Positions 1-11,709 of a stretch of 64,000 nt of DNA are shown here, one piece after another; within the stretch, counting starts at the first letter, position 1, and each line of letters opens with the position of its first letter. The notes beneath the pieces were generated by a model that saw nothing but the letters and a program-made list of their open reading frames with translations, did no database searches and was not told where the DNA came from. Source of the DNA: Annulohypoxylon bovei var. microspora. Lineage: Eukaryota > Ascomycota > Sordariomycetes > Xylariales > Hypoxylaceae. The translations under genes and the position numbers were made by a program. The stretch is taken from the NCBI GenBank assembly GCA_022836615.1, contig MU405237.1, positions 62,001 to 126,000 of the forward strand. Reading direction: 5' to 3'.

Positions 1-392
1 TTAATCATAATATAATACATACGATCTGACTATGAATGACTAGAAAATAACTTCAAATTTGTTATTAAGCTTCCTCTAGTATAAACGCTTTAGGCCATGA
101 ATAGTTGATGATCTATTGTCGCTGAAGGTTTCATGGTTGATCTAGGTATTCATTGCTAGTGGGGGTGAATGCATGTCTCACACATATGTACCTAGATACT
201 TATTACGTCAAGTTCCCCATCTTATTGAAAAGAAGCAAACACTAAACACACTAAATTCCCCTTCTAAGCGTACATACTACTCTCGGTTCAAAATATGCAT
301 CCTTCTCTCGAGTGTAAACAGCCTCCTTCACGGATGCGAGATTAGTGTTTACCGATTCAATAAAACGAAGTCTACCACCCTCCATCCACGTC

Positions 393-680
393 CTATCCAC
401 CCATGCCGGCGGCTTGCAGAGCAGCAAACACATTATCGGCGGCAGCATTTCCTTGTGTGCTATGCAAAAGTGCAGCAAGAGAGCCTATATAGAAACCGTG
501 TGAATGAGCAATCAAGAAAATTCCCTGAAAAAAAACTAGGACAGACTACATACCATCAGCGATACCCAAACCACCAAGTCCAAAGGCAGCAAGAATCGGC
601 CCTGCTATGGCTGCGCCGACTGATGTGTTGAGTGCAGCCATGATGCCCATCCTGACGGCTATGGTAAGAACGTTGCCCAT
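393..680 (-). CDS. IFI6/IFI27 (ISG12)-like small hydrophobic protein
   Basis: Two exons (680-554, 484-393) joined by a 69-nt GTATGT...TATAG intron give 72 residues. The protein is almost entirely small and hydrophobic: an Ala/Gly-rich membrane segment (about residues 3-42, ending GLGGLGIAD) runs into GSLAALLHST and a short C-terminal tail. The Gly/Ala-rich segment followed by a GSLxAxLxS block is the pattern of the interferon-induced 6-16 (IFI6/IFI27/ISG12) family, whose animal members sit in mitochondrial or other membranes; fungal members exist but their role is unknown to me. The start at 680 is the first ATG after a CA-rich leader; a further 5' exon cannot be excluded because CACAG lies 19 nt upstream. 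Family assignment is by pattern only. Confidence 0.55.
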
Positions 681-1695
681 GTCGAAGTAGGTGGTCTGTG
701 ACAGGCAAAGGAATATATTAGGAAAGTTTCTGAAGAAAGGTGTAGATATATGTGCAAGATTTGTAAGTAAGTTTCTAAAGTTACAGTGATGTTGTTTGTA
801 TGACTTGATAAGAGAACTTGGAAGGCGATGAGTTGTTCACTCTAGTCGAAGAGAAAGAAAGTCAACACCCGAGGATAATAAGAGACTTTATATCCACTCG
901 AGGACAGAGCTGCCGTTTGAGCTTCAATCAACGCTTCTACCAAAATTGGTAGTTTTTGAAAATCCATTGACTACCTAGGTAGGTAGCCAGTACTATCCGA
1001 TTCGAGCTGTTAATATTAATATATCCCGTTTGCAAATGACGTGAATGTCATAGTTACATTTACTAGTCACAGAATAAATGAGCGTTTTCCACGAGGTACC
1101 ATAACGACAAATGATATTGACGATGGCTGGAATGCTTACGGACTTCAATACCTAGAGGTAATCCCCATTGTGGCGGACGGGTGACTACGTGCAGCTCGGG
1201 AAGCGAGGGTATCACTAAGTTGATCAGTCATTTTAGGGATGAAAACGCACTCAGGCCAATTATGTCGACCACCCAACACTGAGTTCGAAGAATTTAGGTG
1301 TTTCGTATCCTCAAATTCGAAACATTATACAAAACACAGAGAATGACATACATCTTAGAAGTTCAAATTTAAGATGTCAATATCAAGTCTATTTCTCTAG
1401 GTAGTTGTAGGTAGGTAATTCTTCAATGTTATATTAGCACGACATTGAGCCGGCTTATGATAGAATGCGGGTAGGGTGGGCCAATGCAGGTCCCAGCAAA
1501 CGATTCAGGTGGGGCAAACCTAGATACCCACCCGTGCTTGATCCACTCTAGCGGGCGGTCGCATATGGCAAAAAAAGAATTATCTTCAATCGTTATCGCA
1601 TGTGCAATTCGTAATTCGCAGTACTACATCGCATAGAGTCGCATCTCGATACGGTCTATTTCTCGTTTGTTCATTCAAACCACATATATCGCAAG
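681..1695. other. Intergenic, divergent promoter region of the IFI-like gene and TIM22
   Basis: No coding frame with recognisable protein features. It contains a copy of the palindrome-like CCTAGGTAGGTA motif at 974-985 that recurs across the window, and a related copy near 1397-1414. Confidence 0.5.
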
Positions 1696-2382
1696 ATGAA
1701 CGGAATACCTGGAGCTGGAGCTGGAGCCCCCGCAGGGTCAGGCCAATATGACCCGAACGATCCCAACCTCAAAAGGGTTTGCTTCCCCTCCTCGAGCCAC
1801 TTTGTCCGGTCTGAGATATACTGACTTGAATGAACTAGTTAAACGCAATGATGGAGTCGTGTTTCGGCAAAGCTGCAATCTCGGGTGTAATGGGATTTGG
1901 CATGGGAGGTCTCTTCGGAATGTTCATGGCATCTGTATGTGCACCCTCAACTTTCACCTTTCGCCCTTCACCCTCCCCCTTTCGCAAAATCAACCCCGCA
2001 GCATATGTCTGACTAGCTACTACAGATGTCCTACGACACGCCCTTCCACACTCCCGGTGCCCCGGGCTCCACACCAACCCCGATATCCTCACTCCCGATG
2101 CGCCAGCAGCTGAAGATCGGCTTCAAGGATATGGGATCGCGGTCGTACAGCACGGCCAAGAACTTCGGACTCGTCGGCCTGATGTTCGCCGGTATCGAGT
2201 GCGGAATCGAGGGTTACCGTGCCAAGAACGACCTGTTCAACGGCACCGCTGCCGGGTGCCTGACGGGCGGTATCCTAGCTCGGGGCGGCGGACCGACAGC
2301 TGTGGCCGGTGGATGTGCTGCATTTGCGGCGTTTAGTGCCGCGATCGATACCTGGTTACGGCAACCGAAGGATGATGAGTAG
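1696..2382 (+). CDS. TIM22: Mitochondrial inner-membrane translocase subunit Tim22
   Basis: Three exons (1696-1776, 1839-1934, 2026-2382), both introns in phase 0, give 177 residues, the usual size for fungal Tim22. Tim22 is the channel subunit of the TIM22 complex, which inserts polytopic carrier proteins into the mitochondrial inner membrane. Visible family features are the MESCFGKAAISGVMGFGMGG block in exon 2 with its glycine-rich first membrane helix, the conserved Met-Ala-Ser/Met-Ser-Tyr-Asp transition across the second junction, GYRAKND, and the Gly-rich TAAGCLTGG...GGGPTAVAGGCAAFAAFS helices at the C terminus. A Gly/Ala/Pro-rich N-terminal stretch precedes the Tim17/22/23 domain. The start is the only ATG that keeps exon 1 open and it has a CAAGATG context. 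Confidence 0.93.
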
Positions 2383-2798
2383 GGATAGGTACGGGAAGAT
2401 TAGTATATGGTACAGGAGCACGGGTGTACGATTATGAGCTTGGTCCTCTTGGTAACTAAAGGTCCCAAAATGGCGTTGGGTCACGGATTGCATAGCACGA
2501 CGGCGTTACGGTTTGAGAGGATCTGTAAAAGGGGGGCATATTCTCCACTTAGGATCTTGAAGTTTATAGAAGATGAGACATCATGGGATAGTTAATGAAT
2601 GTTACTAGCTGAATGATGAGCCAAAAATCCTCCACGATAGAGTAATGCAAATGTCTAGGTAATTGCCCCTACGATCCTGTATTGTGACTAATGACAAGTG
2701 GAGACAAAATAAGTTTGCTGTCCGGGTGGATTATCTATTATAGTGTCTACCAAGACAACAATCATAACATGACCGTGGGTTTCTGTCTGTTCGACCAG

Positions 2799-2895
2799 TC
2801 CGAATTGGTGTAGTGGCTAACATTTGACGCTCTCATTGTATGATTATTAAATCACTAGGACCGTCAAGCCCGGGGTTCGATTCCCCGATTCGGAG
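2799..2895 (+). tRNA. tRNA-Glu (anticodon CTC) with a 25-nt intron
   Basis: Acceptor TCCGAAT pairs with ATTCGGA (2888-2894), discriminator G at 2895. The anticodon stem TGACG/CGTCA (2825-2829, 2862-2866) encloses a loop with anticodon CTC at 2832-2834. A 25-nt intron (2836-2860) lies at the canonical position one base 3' of the anticodon. The T arm GGGGTTCGATTCCCC is perfect. CCA is not encoded, as expected for a eukaryote. Confidence 0.93.
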
Positions 2896-2900
2896 TTTCC

Positions 2901-2922
2901 TTTTTTTTTCTTTTTTTTTTTT
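2901..2922 (+). terminator. RNA polymerase III terminator of tRNA-Glu
   Basis: Two T runs (nine and twelve T, split by one C) begin six bases after the tRNA end, a strong Pol III stop. Confidence 0.85.
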
Positions 2923-3967
2923 AAATAAGAAAAAGTATTTCTGGCAAAATTTAGTTTCTTGATATCATTTTACCCTTCTACCCACTAATAATAGACCACA
3001 AAATAGAGGCATTAGGGTTATGTAATAATACGAAAGCTAAAGTTGAAGATATTTATTATTTCGGAGTCTTATAATCACTTATATAAAATAGTTAAGAACA
3101 TATAATTCAGTATAGGTAATTTTAACTATATAGATGCCGTAAGATACAGTAAACATGCAGCTTTGTTAAATTAGTAATAATTAATAGGACTTGGTCATTG
3201 GTTGTTATTAGATGTGGTTAATAGGGAAGTTAAGTCTATAAAATACTATGACTGAGTTATATGAAATTTATAGTCTTAGGTCTAATGGAACATAATAAGT
3301 AATGCTACAATGCCACTTACAGTGCTTAGCTTTTGAAGACAGCCGACAAGGTAATTAATCTAAAGGGATATGACTTTATCTACTTAACTTGCCATGAAGG
3401 CCCTATCCCTTGTTAACACTATTCGGATTATCATACGAAGTAACTACCTACCTATATGGCATAACGATACTACATACATACTTTTCTCATTCTCGTACAG
3501 ATGATCGTGTTCTCTAGCGAATATGATTTCGTTAATAAACTTGGATTTTTATCGCATGGCAGAATCACTAACTCGTTCCAGGGCCAATAGGGTGAATGTG
3601 AACCTCGTGCTCAATGTAGTTTACAAGATTCAGTCGACTTATCTAGATCTCGCCTCCGCACCATCCTACATGTACATACACGAAGGTGCATGGAGATTCA
3701 GCCTGTTCAGACGTACATACGCCTAGAAAATACGTGTACACCATATACAGATTCTAGACTGGCAGTTACTTTCAATATCAATAGCTAGTGTCGTGTATAT
3801 AAAGAGGCTCGAGGACGGCTATAACATAATGAATGCTCTTTAACAGTTCTACCATGGACAACTTCGCTTATGAAAAGTCGTATTAGTAAGTAACCCCTAC
3901 TTCTACTAATACAACAAACCATATTCTAACGCTGGTCAAGTCTCTAAGCTTCCAAGCATTAACCACC
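2923..3967. other. AT-rich intergenic stretch
   Basis: About 1 kb, visibly AT-rich up to 3400, with only short frames. I see no gene, RNA or repeat structure in it. The ATG frame at 3523-3726 has no protein-like features. Confidence 0.5.
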
Positions 3968-4261
3968 ATGAAGCCATCAACCATTACCCTGGCCCTAGCC
4001 AGCATTATGACTGCAGTAGCCTACGACGAGCTTCTCGTGGACTTCCAGTCCAACGTCAGCCACGCCATCTACAACATCCGGCTAGACGTCGTCACCGTGG
4101 AGAACAACTTCCTGGACCTGAAGCCGAAGCCCAACGATGAGCTGTTGGCCCGGGGCCAGGCTCTATTTTCGGAGTACAGGACCCTCGCGTATGCCGCTGA
4201 CTCCAAACTCATTGAGATTATCGATTGGTCGTATGAGTACCAGAATGAGATTGAGCAGTGA
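3968..4261 (+). CDS. Small secreted protein, function unknown
   Basis: Single exon, 97 residues, with an ACCACCATG start. The N terminus (a Lys followed by a hydrophobic stretch to about residue 18 with ALASIMTAVA) reads as a cleavable signal peptide. The mature part is about 79 residues, acidic, probably helical, has one potential N-glycosylation site (Asn-Val-Ser) and no cysteine. I do not recognise a family; its length and architecture resemble fungal small secreted proteins of the hydrophobic-surface-binding kind, but that is only an impression. It could also be the first exon of a longer gene. Confidence 0.55.
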   Translation: MKPSTITLALASIMTAVAYDELLVDFQSNVSHAIYNIRLDVVTVENNFLDLKPKPNDELLARGQALFSEYRTLAYAADSKLIEIIDWSYEYQNEIEQ

Positions 4262-4631
4262 GGGGGATCGGAGGAACAAATGAGAGTAGAGAACGGAGGA
4301 CATTAGGGATTTGGTATAAACTTTTCTCTTAGCTTGCTTTCTTGCAAGCTCAATAGCTGTAGTGGTAGTCTGATCCATATCCCGTAGTGCCATCTCATAA
4401 AATCGAAACCCCTACCGGCCATCTATCGTGAAACATACCCTTCACATGCCTGCTTGACCACATCTCAAAAATCAAGACCATTCGTATAGAACCTCTATCC
4501 ATGGTTTGCAAGTTCCGCAGCACTCGTTTCGCTCGCCAGTAACAGTACCATAGCCGGACCAACCCGAAAATAACCACCAACTCCGAATGATACTAATCAT
4601 TAATTAAGTTGTGTATGTACGCTTACAACTC

Positions 4632-6003
4632 TTAGGAACCCTTGTAAACCTCAAACGCTCCGAATTCCCAATACGCTTCGGTGAAGGCCGACGGGTAATT
4701 AGCGACGTAGTCGGTGCAATTACTAGGACCTGCAAACACTTAGCAATCTAGCTATTAAAGAAAAGGGGGAGTAAAGGCAACTTACAGCCACTTGTCGAGT
4801 ACACATTGCCGGCGTACTGTCCACAGAGATCGATATTTACAATGATGCTCTGGTTTTGGAAGTGCGAGCCGATATCGCAATCCGTGTTCGGGAAGTCGGC
4901 GGCGGCCTCGCCCCAGGTGCTCGGGTCCGGGCTCTGGGCGGTGATGTCAGTCGGAATCTCGCTCCTTCCGAACTGCCACACCCGGATACCCTCGTCACGC
5001 CACTCCATAGCCATAATACCACCACTAGCATCATTATAGGTACTTCCGTAGGTATCTACGGCGGTTCTAACACCGCAGCCGGCGTTGTCATCGGTGGCAT
5101 TATAACAATCGGTTGAAATACTGGAGCCGGTCATCTTGCGCTTTACTTTCATTTCGCATGAGTCCGTCGTGTGTAACGTCATTTGATTACCATCTGTGGC
5201 CTTGTTCACAGCCTCCATCACGTCAATCTCTCCATTGTCCGGCCAATTGTTAGGATCGACGAGCCATAAGGCTGGCCAAGTTCCACACCCATAGGGAGTA
5301 TGCTTCACGTCGAAGATAAAAAGGCCACTGTCGTACTGCGTCTTGGACTGAACCCGCACGGAGAAACGGCCAGTGGACGCATCTGGAGATGAGGTATTGC
5401 CGACACTGGTATCGACCCTTAGAATTGCCGAGTCTGAAGTTGCGTATGTGAGGTTCTAAGTGAATGGTTAGTGTGATGTTGAAGAATATTATAATTGAGC
5501 ACGTACCAGTGATGTAGCCGTCTCCTCCGGAACATAGTGAACGAATCCTTCAGCCGGGTCGTATCCTTCGAAATAATCGAATTTGTCGAAGAAAGTTGTT
5601 CCGGTATCTAGAAGAAAAAGAAAAAAAAGGTTAATTCAATTGTCACTTCATCACATATAGAAGAAATCAGCAGCAACTTACATTCATCCGATAAGGTGTA
5701 ATTGAGCCTGGAATAATCCGGATATCGGTTCGCCTTGGTGACCTCGACTGGGACGACGATGACGATAACAATAATTATAGCCACAACTGCTGCAACAATT
5801 GCCCAAGTTCTCTTTCTCCAAAATCTCGGATTCCACCAGGGTTCGGCTTGTTGGGAGGCCATGTTCCCTCGCGACGGTAGCGGACGTTCTCCCGTGTAGT
5901 ATGGTGGTGGACCAGATACCATTTCGACAGGACCATCAGTATCTCTAACCTGAAAGGAAGCGGGACCAGCCTTTGGCTGGATGTTGGAATTCTCCCAACC
6001 CAT
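4632..6003 (-). CDS. GH16 endo-beta-1,3(4)-glucanase, type II membrane-anchored
   Basis: Four exons (6003-5682, 5607-5507, 5455-4786, 4729-4632) give 396 residues. The N-terminal 66 residues are Pro-rich and cytosolic in character, followed by one membrane helix (about 67-87, after a WRKRTW basic flank) and then an extracellular catalytic domain. The GH16 signature is Glu-Ile-Asp-Val-Met-Glu at 217-222 (nucleophile E217, acid/base E222), preceded by the typical GTWPALWL stretch. The domain has several Asn glycosylation sites and paired cysteines. Fungal relatives with this layout act on beta-glucan at the wall or outside the cell. Exon phases agree at every join, and the last exon restores the family-typical Cys-rich end. 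Confidence 0.88.
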
Positions 6004-7701
6004 ATTTGTATAAGAGCTGCAGAGACCTGACCTGCAAAGACCTGCGAGATAAGCTCGTAAAGAAGCTCCGACTAAAATCTCTTGGCGACCGTTGACAACG
6101 AACGAATGCGAGTGATATCTAGCTGCCTAGCTGCCTAGCTGCGCCGCAGATTCGCCAATGAATTGATATCCAATTTAGGGAAGCGGTTCCGTATAAAAGG
6201 TTGTTTCTTCTTAAGAACGAATGTGCTCTTTTCGACTATTCAAGAACCTGCTTAAAGATCGTAAGGCTTCTAGCCGTGGTGTTCTGTGTGTTGGAGGATG
6301 GAGTTGTCCTTATTTAGGAATTGGTTGGCATGAGACAAGTTTAAAGAGAGAACTGGAATGATTGAGGTGGCGTGTGTATGTAAAGTTCCAAGATTCCCAA
6401 AGTTGGCTGGGTACACCTGTACTTACAGGTGATTTGAATTCACCTTGGGACTTTCGATTGGATGTTATTAAGGTTAGGTGGGAGTAAACACCTTGTTGTC
6501 ATGCAACCATCAAACAGAAAGAGCAGCGACGATTCGAGCCAAGTCCCTCTTATTCCAATAAGAAGGGAAGCTTCAAAGCACAGATCGGGGTTCCCTTATA
6601 TGTATTATACCTACCTAGTGTACCTACCTGTATTATTGTACATACAACGATTTACCAAAGGTAGGGTACACTACGATACAGCTACCGTAGCAACTCAGAA
6701 CCTTAACACCACCATCTCTCAAATCTTGCAACGCAGAAAACCCGAACAAGAAGAACTGGAGAAGGCTGACGCGTTGGAAGTTCCACGCTCGGTCCATTAA
6801 AGCAACTAATCATGCCGATGATGCTGGCCTGTCTTCTAGCCTGCCGCCCTACTACGTACGCAGTTGGGTGGTGCGATAATACATACCTAGCTAGTACAAC
6901 AAGGATGGGCATTCGGTACCTTTTTTTAATCATCAATCATTGATCATATTATCGTCATATCCAAAGCCCTGGAGCCCTAATTAAGGGGTTTGGCCTTTAA
7001 GATCAACCTAAAATATTTAACCTATTTATATTCTAGAACATCGACGCTTCAAAAGCGATACATATGTACCTAGGTAGACAATACTGAAGCTTTTCTTCAA
7101 TGCGCGCTGGGTACCTACATACATAAGTACACGTTGTTCAATGTTTCTTTTCATGAAGGGATACATGTAGTACTTTGTGGGTCCGGACGTTGAAAAGTGT
7201 TTCGCAAAGATCTGATCCACTCTACGATTCAGCACAGCCTCCCGATGACGTGCGACTCATTTATCGATACCGTATCAGTACCGTCAACTAAGAGCCAATA
7301 GAAAGAAACGCTAAGAAATGGCCCGTGTTCTGGAACGTCGTCCGTACGAGATGCTTATCGCCGCTTCAATTTCACGCCTCGATGGTCCGATCTATGATTT
7401 CTTACAAGTACGATAAAATACAGCCTGCAAGTTCTACATTATGGAATCCAACAAATTGAGGATGAATTGGTCAAACGATGCAGAGTATCAACCGAAAAAT
7501 AACTTCAGTGAATAGGCGCATAGCTATACATATGCTACGGATCAAAGTACCTCGAAGACTCGATTAGCTCCCCATGTTATCGAAGCAAAGGTGATATTGT
7601 AGCACAAAATTTTGGGTTGATATAAAACCCTTCCGGTATTTATATATACACAACTAGTACCTAAGTAAGCGCAACGAAAAGGATCCGGGAGGTAGAGTCC
7701 T
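6004..7701. other. Intergenic, no gene seen
   Basis: 1.7 kb between the GH16 start and the PRP45 stop. It holds a short tandem CTAGCTGC repeat at about 6119-6141 and CCTAGGTA-type motifs near 6600 and 7066. The frame at 6462-6800 lacks coding character. Confidence 0.45.
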
Positions 7702-9595
7702 TTAATCGTCGTCCTCCTCTACCCGAGCACGTTTCGGTTGTCTTGTCTCTCCTTCCTGTAATCCATAACCTCTCTTCGACGAAGAGCTCTGATCCACCTC
7801 AGCCATAAACTTGTCCATCTGGAAGGGATCATTATTGCCGGCGTCCTTCTCGAACTGAACCGGTCCTTCCCGTGCCTGTTTCCACATAAATTAGTAAAAG
7901 TCAGACCCAGATGTTTGATGATAATACTAACCTCAGCATCACCCGCCCCCTTAAACGTCCCCTTGCCCAATACCTCACCGAATCGGCTGGTCTTCTGGAT
8001 TTTGGCCATCTCCCGATCCCCGGCTCCTTCATCTTCGTACTCGTCCATATTCTGGCTAGGGCGATATATACTGCTAATAGCATCCTGAGCTGCGAATAGG
8101 GGCTTGTCGTAGGGGTTGTCCTCGTTAATACCACTATCGAATCCGCTTGACTGGTTGAATAGACGTGAGTCGTACATAGACTCTGCTTGTGTTGTAGGCT
8201 TTGCTAGGCCAAGCGCGACCTTCTCTGAGATATCACGGTTCTGCTCGCGTGCCATAACCTGGATTCGCCTCTCCGCACCCATGCGTGACTGGCGAAGTTT
8301 GCGCTCTTCCTCCCGACGCCTCTCTTGGCGAGCCTTTTCTCGTTCGCGAACCTCTGAGCCATCGCTATCCGAACCGGACTCCGAATAGCTGTAGCTGCGT
8401 GAACGCGATCGTGAATCGCGTGATGACCTTGAGTCGCGACGCTTCGAAGCACCACCACGCTCTTCCCGGGCCTTTTGCGCAAGCATACGGAGATTTTCTT
8501 CCTTTTGCGTCTTCTCCTTTTCCGCGAGTCTCTGCTGCATCATTGCTCGCTGCCGAACCTCCTCGCGAGCATGTCGATCCGCCATAAATAAGGCCTCTGA
8601 AAATTGCGCGAACTTGTCGTTGATCGCGATATCCTGTAATCCTCTACCATCTGCTGCTAATCGCTTGTCTAGGGGAACTGTAAATCCCTTGGGGTTCTTC
8701 CAATTTGACACCGGGGGAGGGATCTTCCACATCTCTTGGTCTTCAGCAGTCAATTTTCGCGGTGGCGAGTGCATCACAGGAGGCGGCGGGCTAGGAGGTC
8801 CTCGCGGAATCTTCTTGTGCTTGAACTTAGGTGGCTCCACTGTATCACACGTAGTTAGTAGCTGAGATGTAGAATATCGAGACTCGTAGTATGCCTTGCG
8901 GGTGTGGGCACGATAAGCAACAAAAGGGCAAAACAAGAATACGTACTGGGATCCTTTTGCCGTTCCACGATTTTCATAATGCGGTCTTGCTTTTTTGAGT
9001 TGTCACCCATCTGGTTTGCCGGTGTGTAGCGTACGAATGTTGGATCTTTTCGTTGCCCGACGTTGACGTTCTTCGGCTTCTGAGCTGCTACAGCGCCGCT
9101 CACGAGCGCAGCCAGAGCTTTCGCTGTTCGATCTTTCGTCTCTGCTACCTCCTGTTCGCTAGGTCTCTCTAGGTTAATCTCACCCGCATCGGCACGCTGC
9201 CTAAGCGGGATTAGATCCTTAAATGACGAATGAATTATTCTCCCCTCGCCATGGCCCTGTTTCGCGATGGCATCGTACTTGACTTTACCCGCGGCGTCGA
9301 CTTGAATTGCTAGAGCGTTGCTTGTACCCGACTCTTTGCCCATCGATAATGGGTATTGCGCAACAGGAATTTCCGGGAAAGCGCCGCCATCGCCGAAATC
9401 TTCTTGACCTCGTGGTCTCCATCCTGCTCGTTGGCCGTAGGGAGGTGGACCTGTTCTTCGTAGAACAATTTGTGATTCATCTATTTGACCAGCTCCTACA
9501 ATTCGAGGACCGCGTTGCTGGGCGTGCGCCGGGATATCTTCATCCTCGCCCGAGTACTTCGGCTTCGGCAAAGCAGCTGTAAGCGACGCCGCCAT
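7702..9595 (-). CDS. PRP45: Pre-mRNA-processing protein 45 (SNW/SKIP family)
   Basis: Three exons (9595-8947, 8839-7932, 7875-7702) give 576 residues. The SKIP/SNW domain is evident: MGKESGTSNALAIQVD, YDAIAKQGHG, SFKDLIPL and the block EPPKFKHKKIPRGPPSPPPP spanning the first splice junction, followed by KLTAEDQ and WKIPPPVSNWKNPKGFTVPLDKR. The C-terminal half is a charged, Arg/Ser-rich coiled region (RDSRSSRDSRSRS) and the last exon ends KRARVEEDDD. Prp45 joins the spliceosome at activation (NTC-related) and is needed for the second catalytic step; in animals it also acts as a transcription co-regulator. The gene is on the strand opposite the preceding genes and has no overlapping partner. 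Confidence 0.95.
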
Positions 9596-10225
9596 GATAA
9601 AGATTGGTGTTGTGCTGTGAAGACGCGCTGATTAAAAAACTGGCAGATAAAGTTTTAAAGATTCGCGTGTTGAAAGCGGTAGCTGCTGTTGAAATCTTGC
9701 AGGCTATTTTAAAGTGGACCTTACAACCAATATTGTGGCTGAAAAAAAACACTCTTTGCCACAGTTTACTTAACCCAGATATGAATGTAACGGGTGGTTT
9801 GGTGTTTACTTAACAGGTCTTTGAAGTTTTGTTTTATTGATTAATAATATGATAACTTGTAGGGGAATGAAGAAAATATCTTCATAGCTCATTAATCAGT
9901 TTGAAATGGGTATGAGCAAGTCACGGGATAAGCTACTACTAAGATATGTATATGCGTGAAGCATGCACATTGACCATATAGAATTCCTCTCAGGTTACTT
10001 AACATTGTTTACTACGTAGAAGTCAAGTGATCAAGTGTCAAAGCGTGTATTACGGAATTCATGAGCTTCCCCTATATCAATTGCAAGGCTTCTCACTCAA
10101 ACAACTTGATAATTCCCACCCCTTTTTGACTCCTATGATACAGTACGCATGAGGTGCCAATGCCAACCCTTGTTCCAATGTACGCCACAAAACCAGTCCT
10201 GATCGTAACGTTTGAAATTCTTCGT
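9596..10225. other. Intergenic between p24 gene stop and PRP45 start
   Basis: 630 bp, AT-rich, presumably the PRP45 promoter plus the p24 terminator. No other feature seen. Confidence 0.4.
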
Positions 10226-11039
10226 TTACACATAACCCTTTCGTGCGCCCTAAGATGATATTAGTACAAGCCCAGGTGTATAGAAATAATTGTTTCACAT
10301 ACCTGGAAAAAGAATCGGACAACAAAGACCTGAAGAGCACCCATGCAGACCATCATTAGGCACTGGATTAAGCTGAAGTTGACAATTCTAGATTCTGTGC
10401 TTCGGACAGTGCTAAAGTTTCGGTTCTCTCGTGTGCGGAAGTACTTCTGGTTTCGTGCAATGGTAGATAGTTGACCTGACACCTTATATATGGATTCTTC
10501 GAGGGCCGATGTCTGTTCCGGAGTCGATCCTTGCTTAGATGGAAGTTGAGCCCGCACTTCGTCTTCAACCTAGAGAATTCATTAGAATACGTGATGTCTG
10601 CGGGCAAAGAATAAACCTACAGCAATTTCGAAGTCTACAAACTTCTCTGAGTAGGTACTCATCTCATTGTTGAAGCAAAACTTGTATTCGCCAACGTCAT
10701 TGGCCGTGAAGACAAAATCGCCCTGGCGTTCCTTCTCTCCATCTAAAATGACCTTGTCTCCGGGACCAGTAACTTCGTAGTTGATATCGAAAGAGCCTCC
10801 AGATTGAACCTAGAATGACAGCTAGTTAGCTACCTAGGTAGGTAGTAGGTAGGTAGGTAGTAGGTAAGGGGTGCGTAGAAACATACAGCGAAGTAGAAAG
10901 CAATCTTGGCACCTTTCTTCTCAGGTGCGGCGAAAAAGCAGGCCTTCTCGTTTGCTCCGATCTGATATGTCAAAGCTGTTGCTGAGACTAAGGACACAAG
11001 AGAGGCGAAAAGCCCGGCTGATAAGAGTGTTATCTTCAT
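10226..11039 (-). CDS. p24-family cargo receptor (emp24/gp25L, GOLD domain)
   Basis: Four exons (11039-10887, 10809-10621, 10569-10303, 10249-10226), all phase 0, give 210 residues. Order: signal peptide (about 1-20), GOLD domain (YQIGANEKACFF to EYKFCFNNEMS, with the two disulfide cysteines), coiled-coil stem, one C-terminal membrane helix, and a cytosolic tail FFFQGARKGYV. The FF pair is the COPII-binding signal of p24 proteins. The last exon is only 24 nt and supplies the final seven residues. p24 proteins cycle between ER and Golgi and help load GPI-anchored and other cargo into COPII vesicles. The tail lacks KKxx and looks like an Erp/gamma-type member, but the subfamily is not certain. 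Intron 1 carries a dense run of GTAGGTAGGTA repeats. Confidence 0.88.
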
Positions 11040-11709
11040 GTTGCGTTGTTGTGCGCAATCGGAGTTGTGAAGCTTGTCAAAGTTTCCAGACAGCTTGTCG
11101 CGATTGACACTTGCTAAACTGCCACGCTACAACTCTCAACTCTCAACCTTGGAACCTTGAATGATCAGGGGTCGGGTTATTAGTTAATCCGATAACAATC
11201 TTCAAGAATCCTTGTAAAAAGTACTTTAAGGTGGGGCGGAAGTTGAACCTAATCAATTTAATTTCATTGGTTAATAAGCTTTAAATGTTACCTAGGGTCA
11301 AGGATTTTTGCCAATAAGCTAAGCACGGTTCAAGACCAACTGGCGGAGACTGTGGGGAGCTTCAAGCCACAATATGCAGCTAGGTAATCACTGTCGTCAC
11401 ATCCAACCTTGAACGTGGGAGCATTGCGACAGACTAGCTCGCGACGTAAATCCTACCTACCTTTTACCCTCTACAACTTTGATGGCTTCTTCTTACCATC
11501 AGTTCGTCACGCCATCATAGGCCTTCTAGCTGCGGGCTTCTTTTCTATCCGGAAATCCACATCCTTTCTTCCCGTCTTTCACATGTGTTAAAATTATACA
11601 AACCTCTTAAATCTCCTAATCGACCTATTTGGCTTATATAAGTCAGACTCAACCCCCTCTCTGTCGCAGCCTGCATCCTGAACTTCCGAGGCAGCCCAGA
11701 CAGTTAAAA
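11040..11709. other. Divergent promoter region between p24 and PhoD-like genes
   Basis: 670 bp. A pyrimidine-rich leader precedes the + strand start at 11710. No other feature recognised. Confidence 0.4.

Noticed and set aside
173..631. 152-residue plus-strand frame
   Set aside because: Antisense to the IFI-like gene, whose spliced protein has a family pattern; this frame has none.
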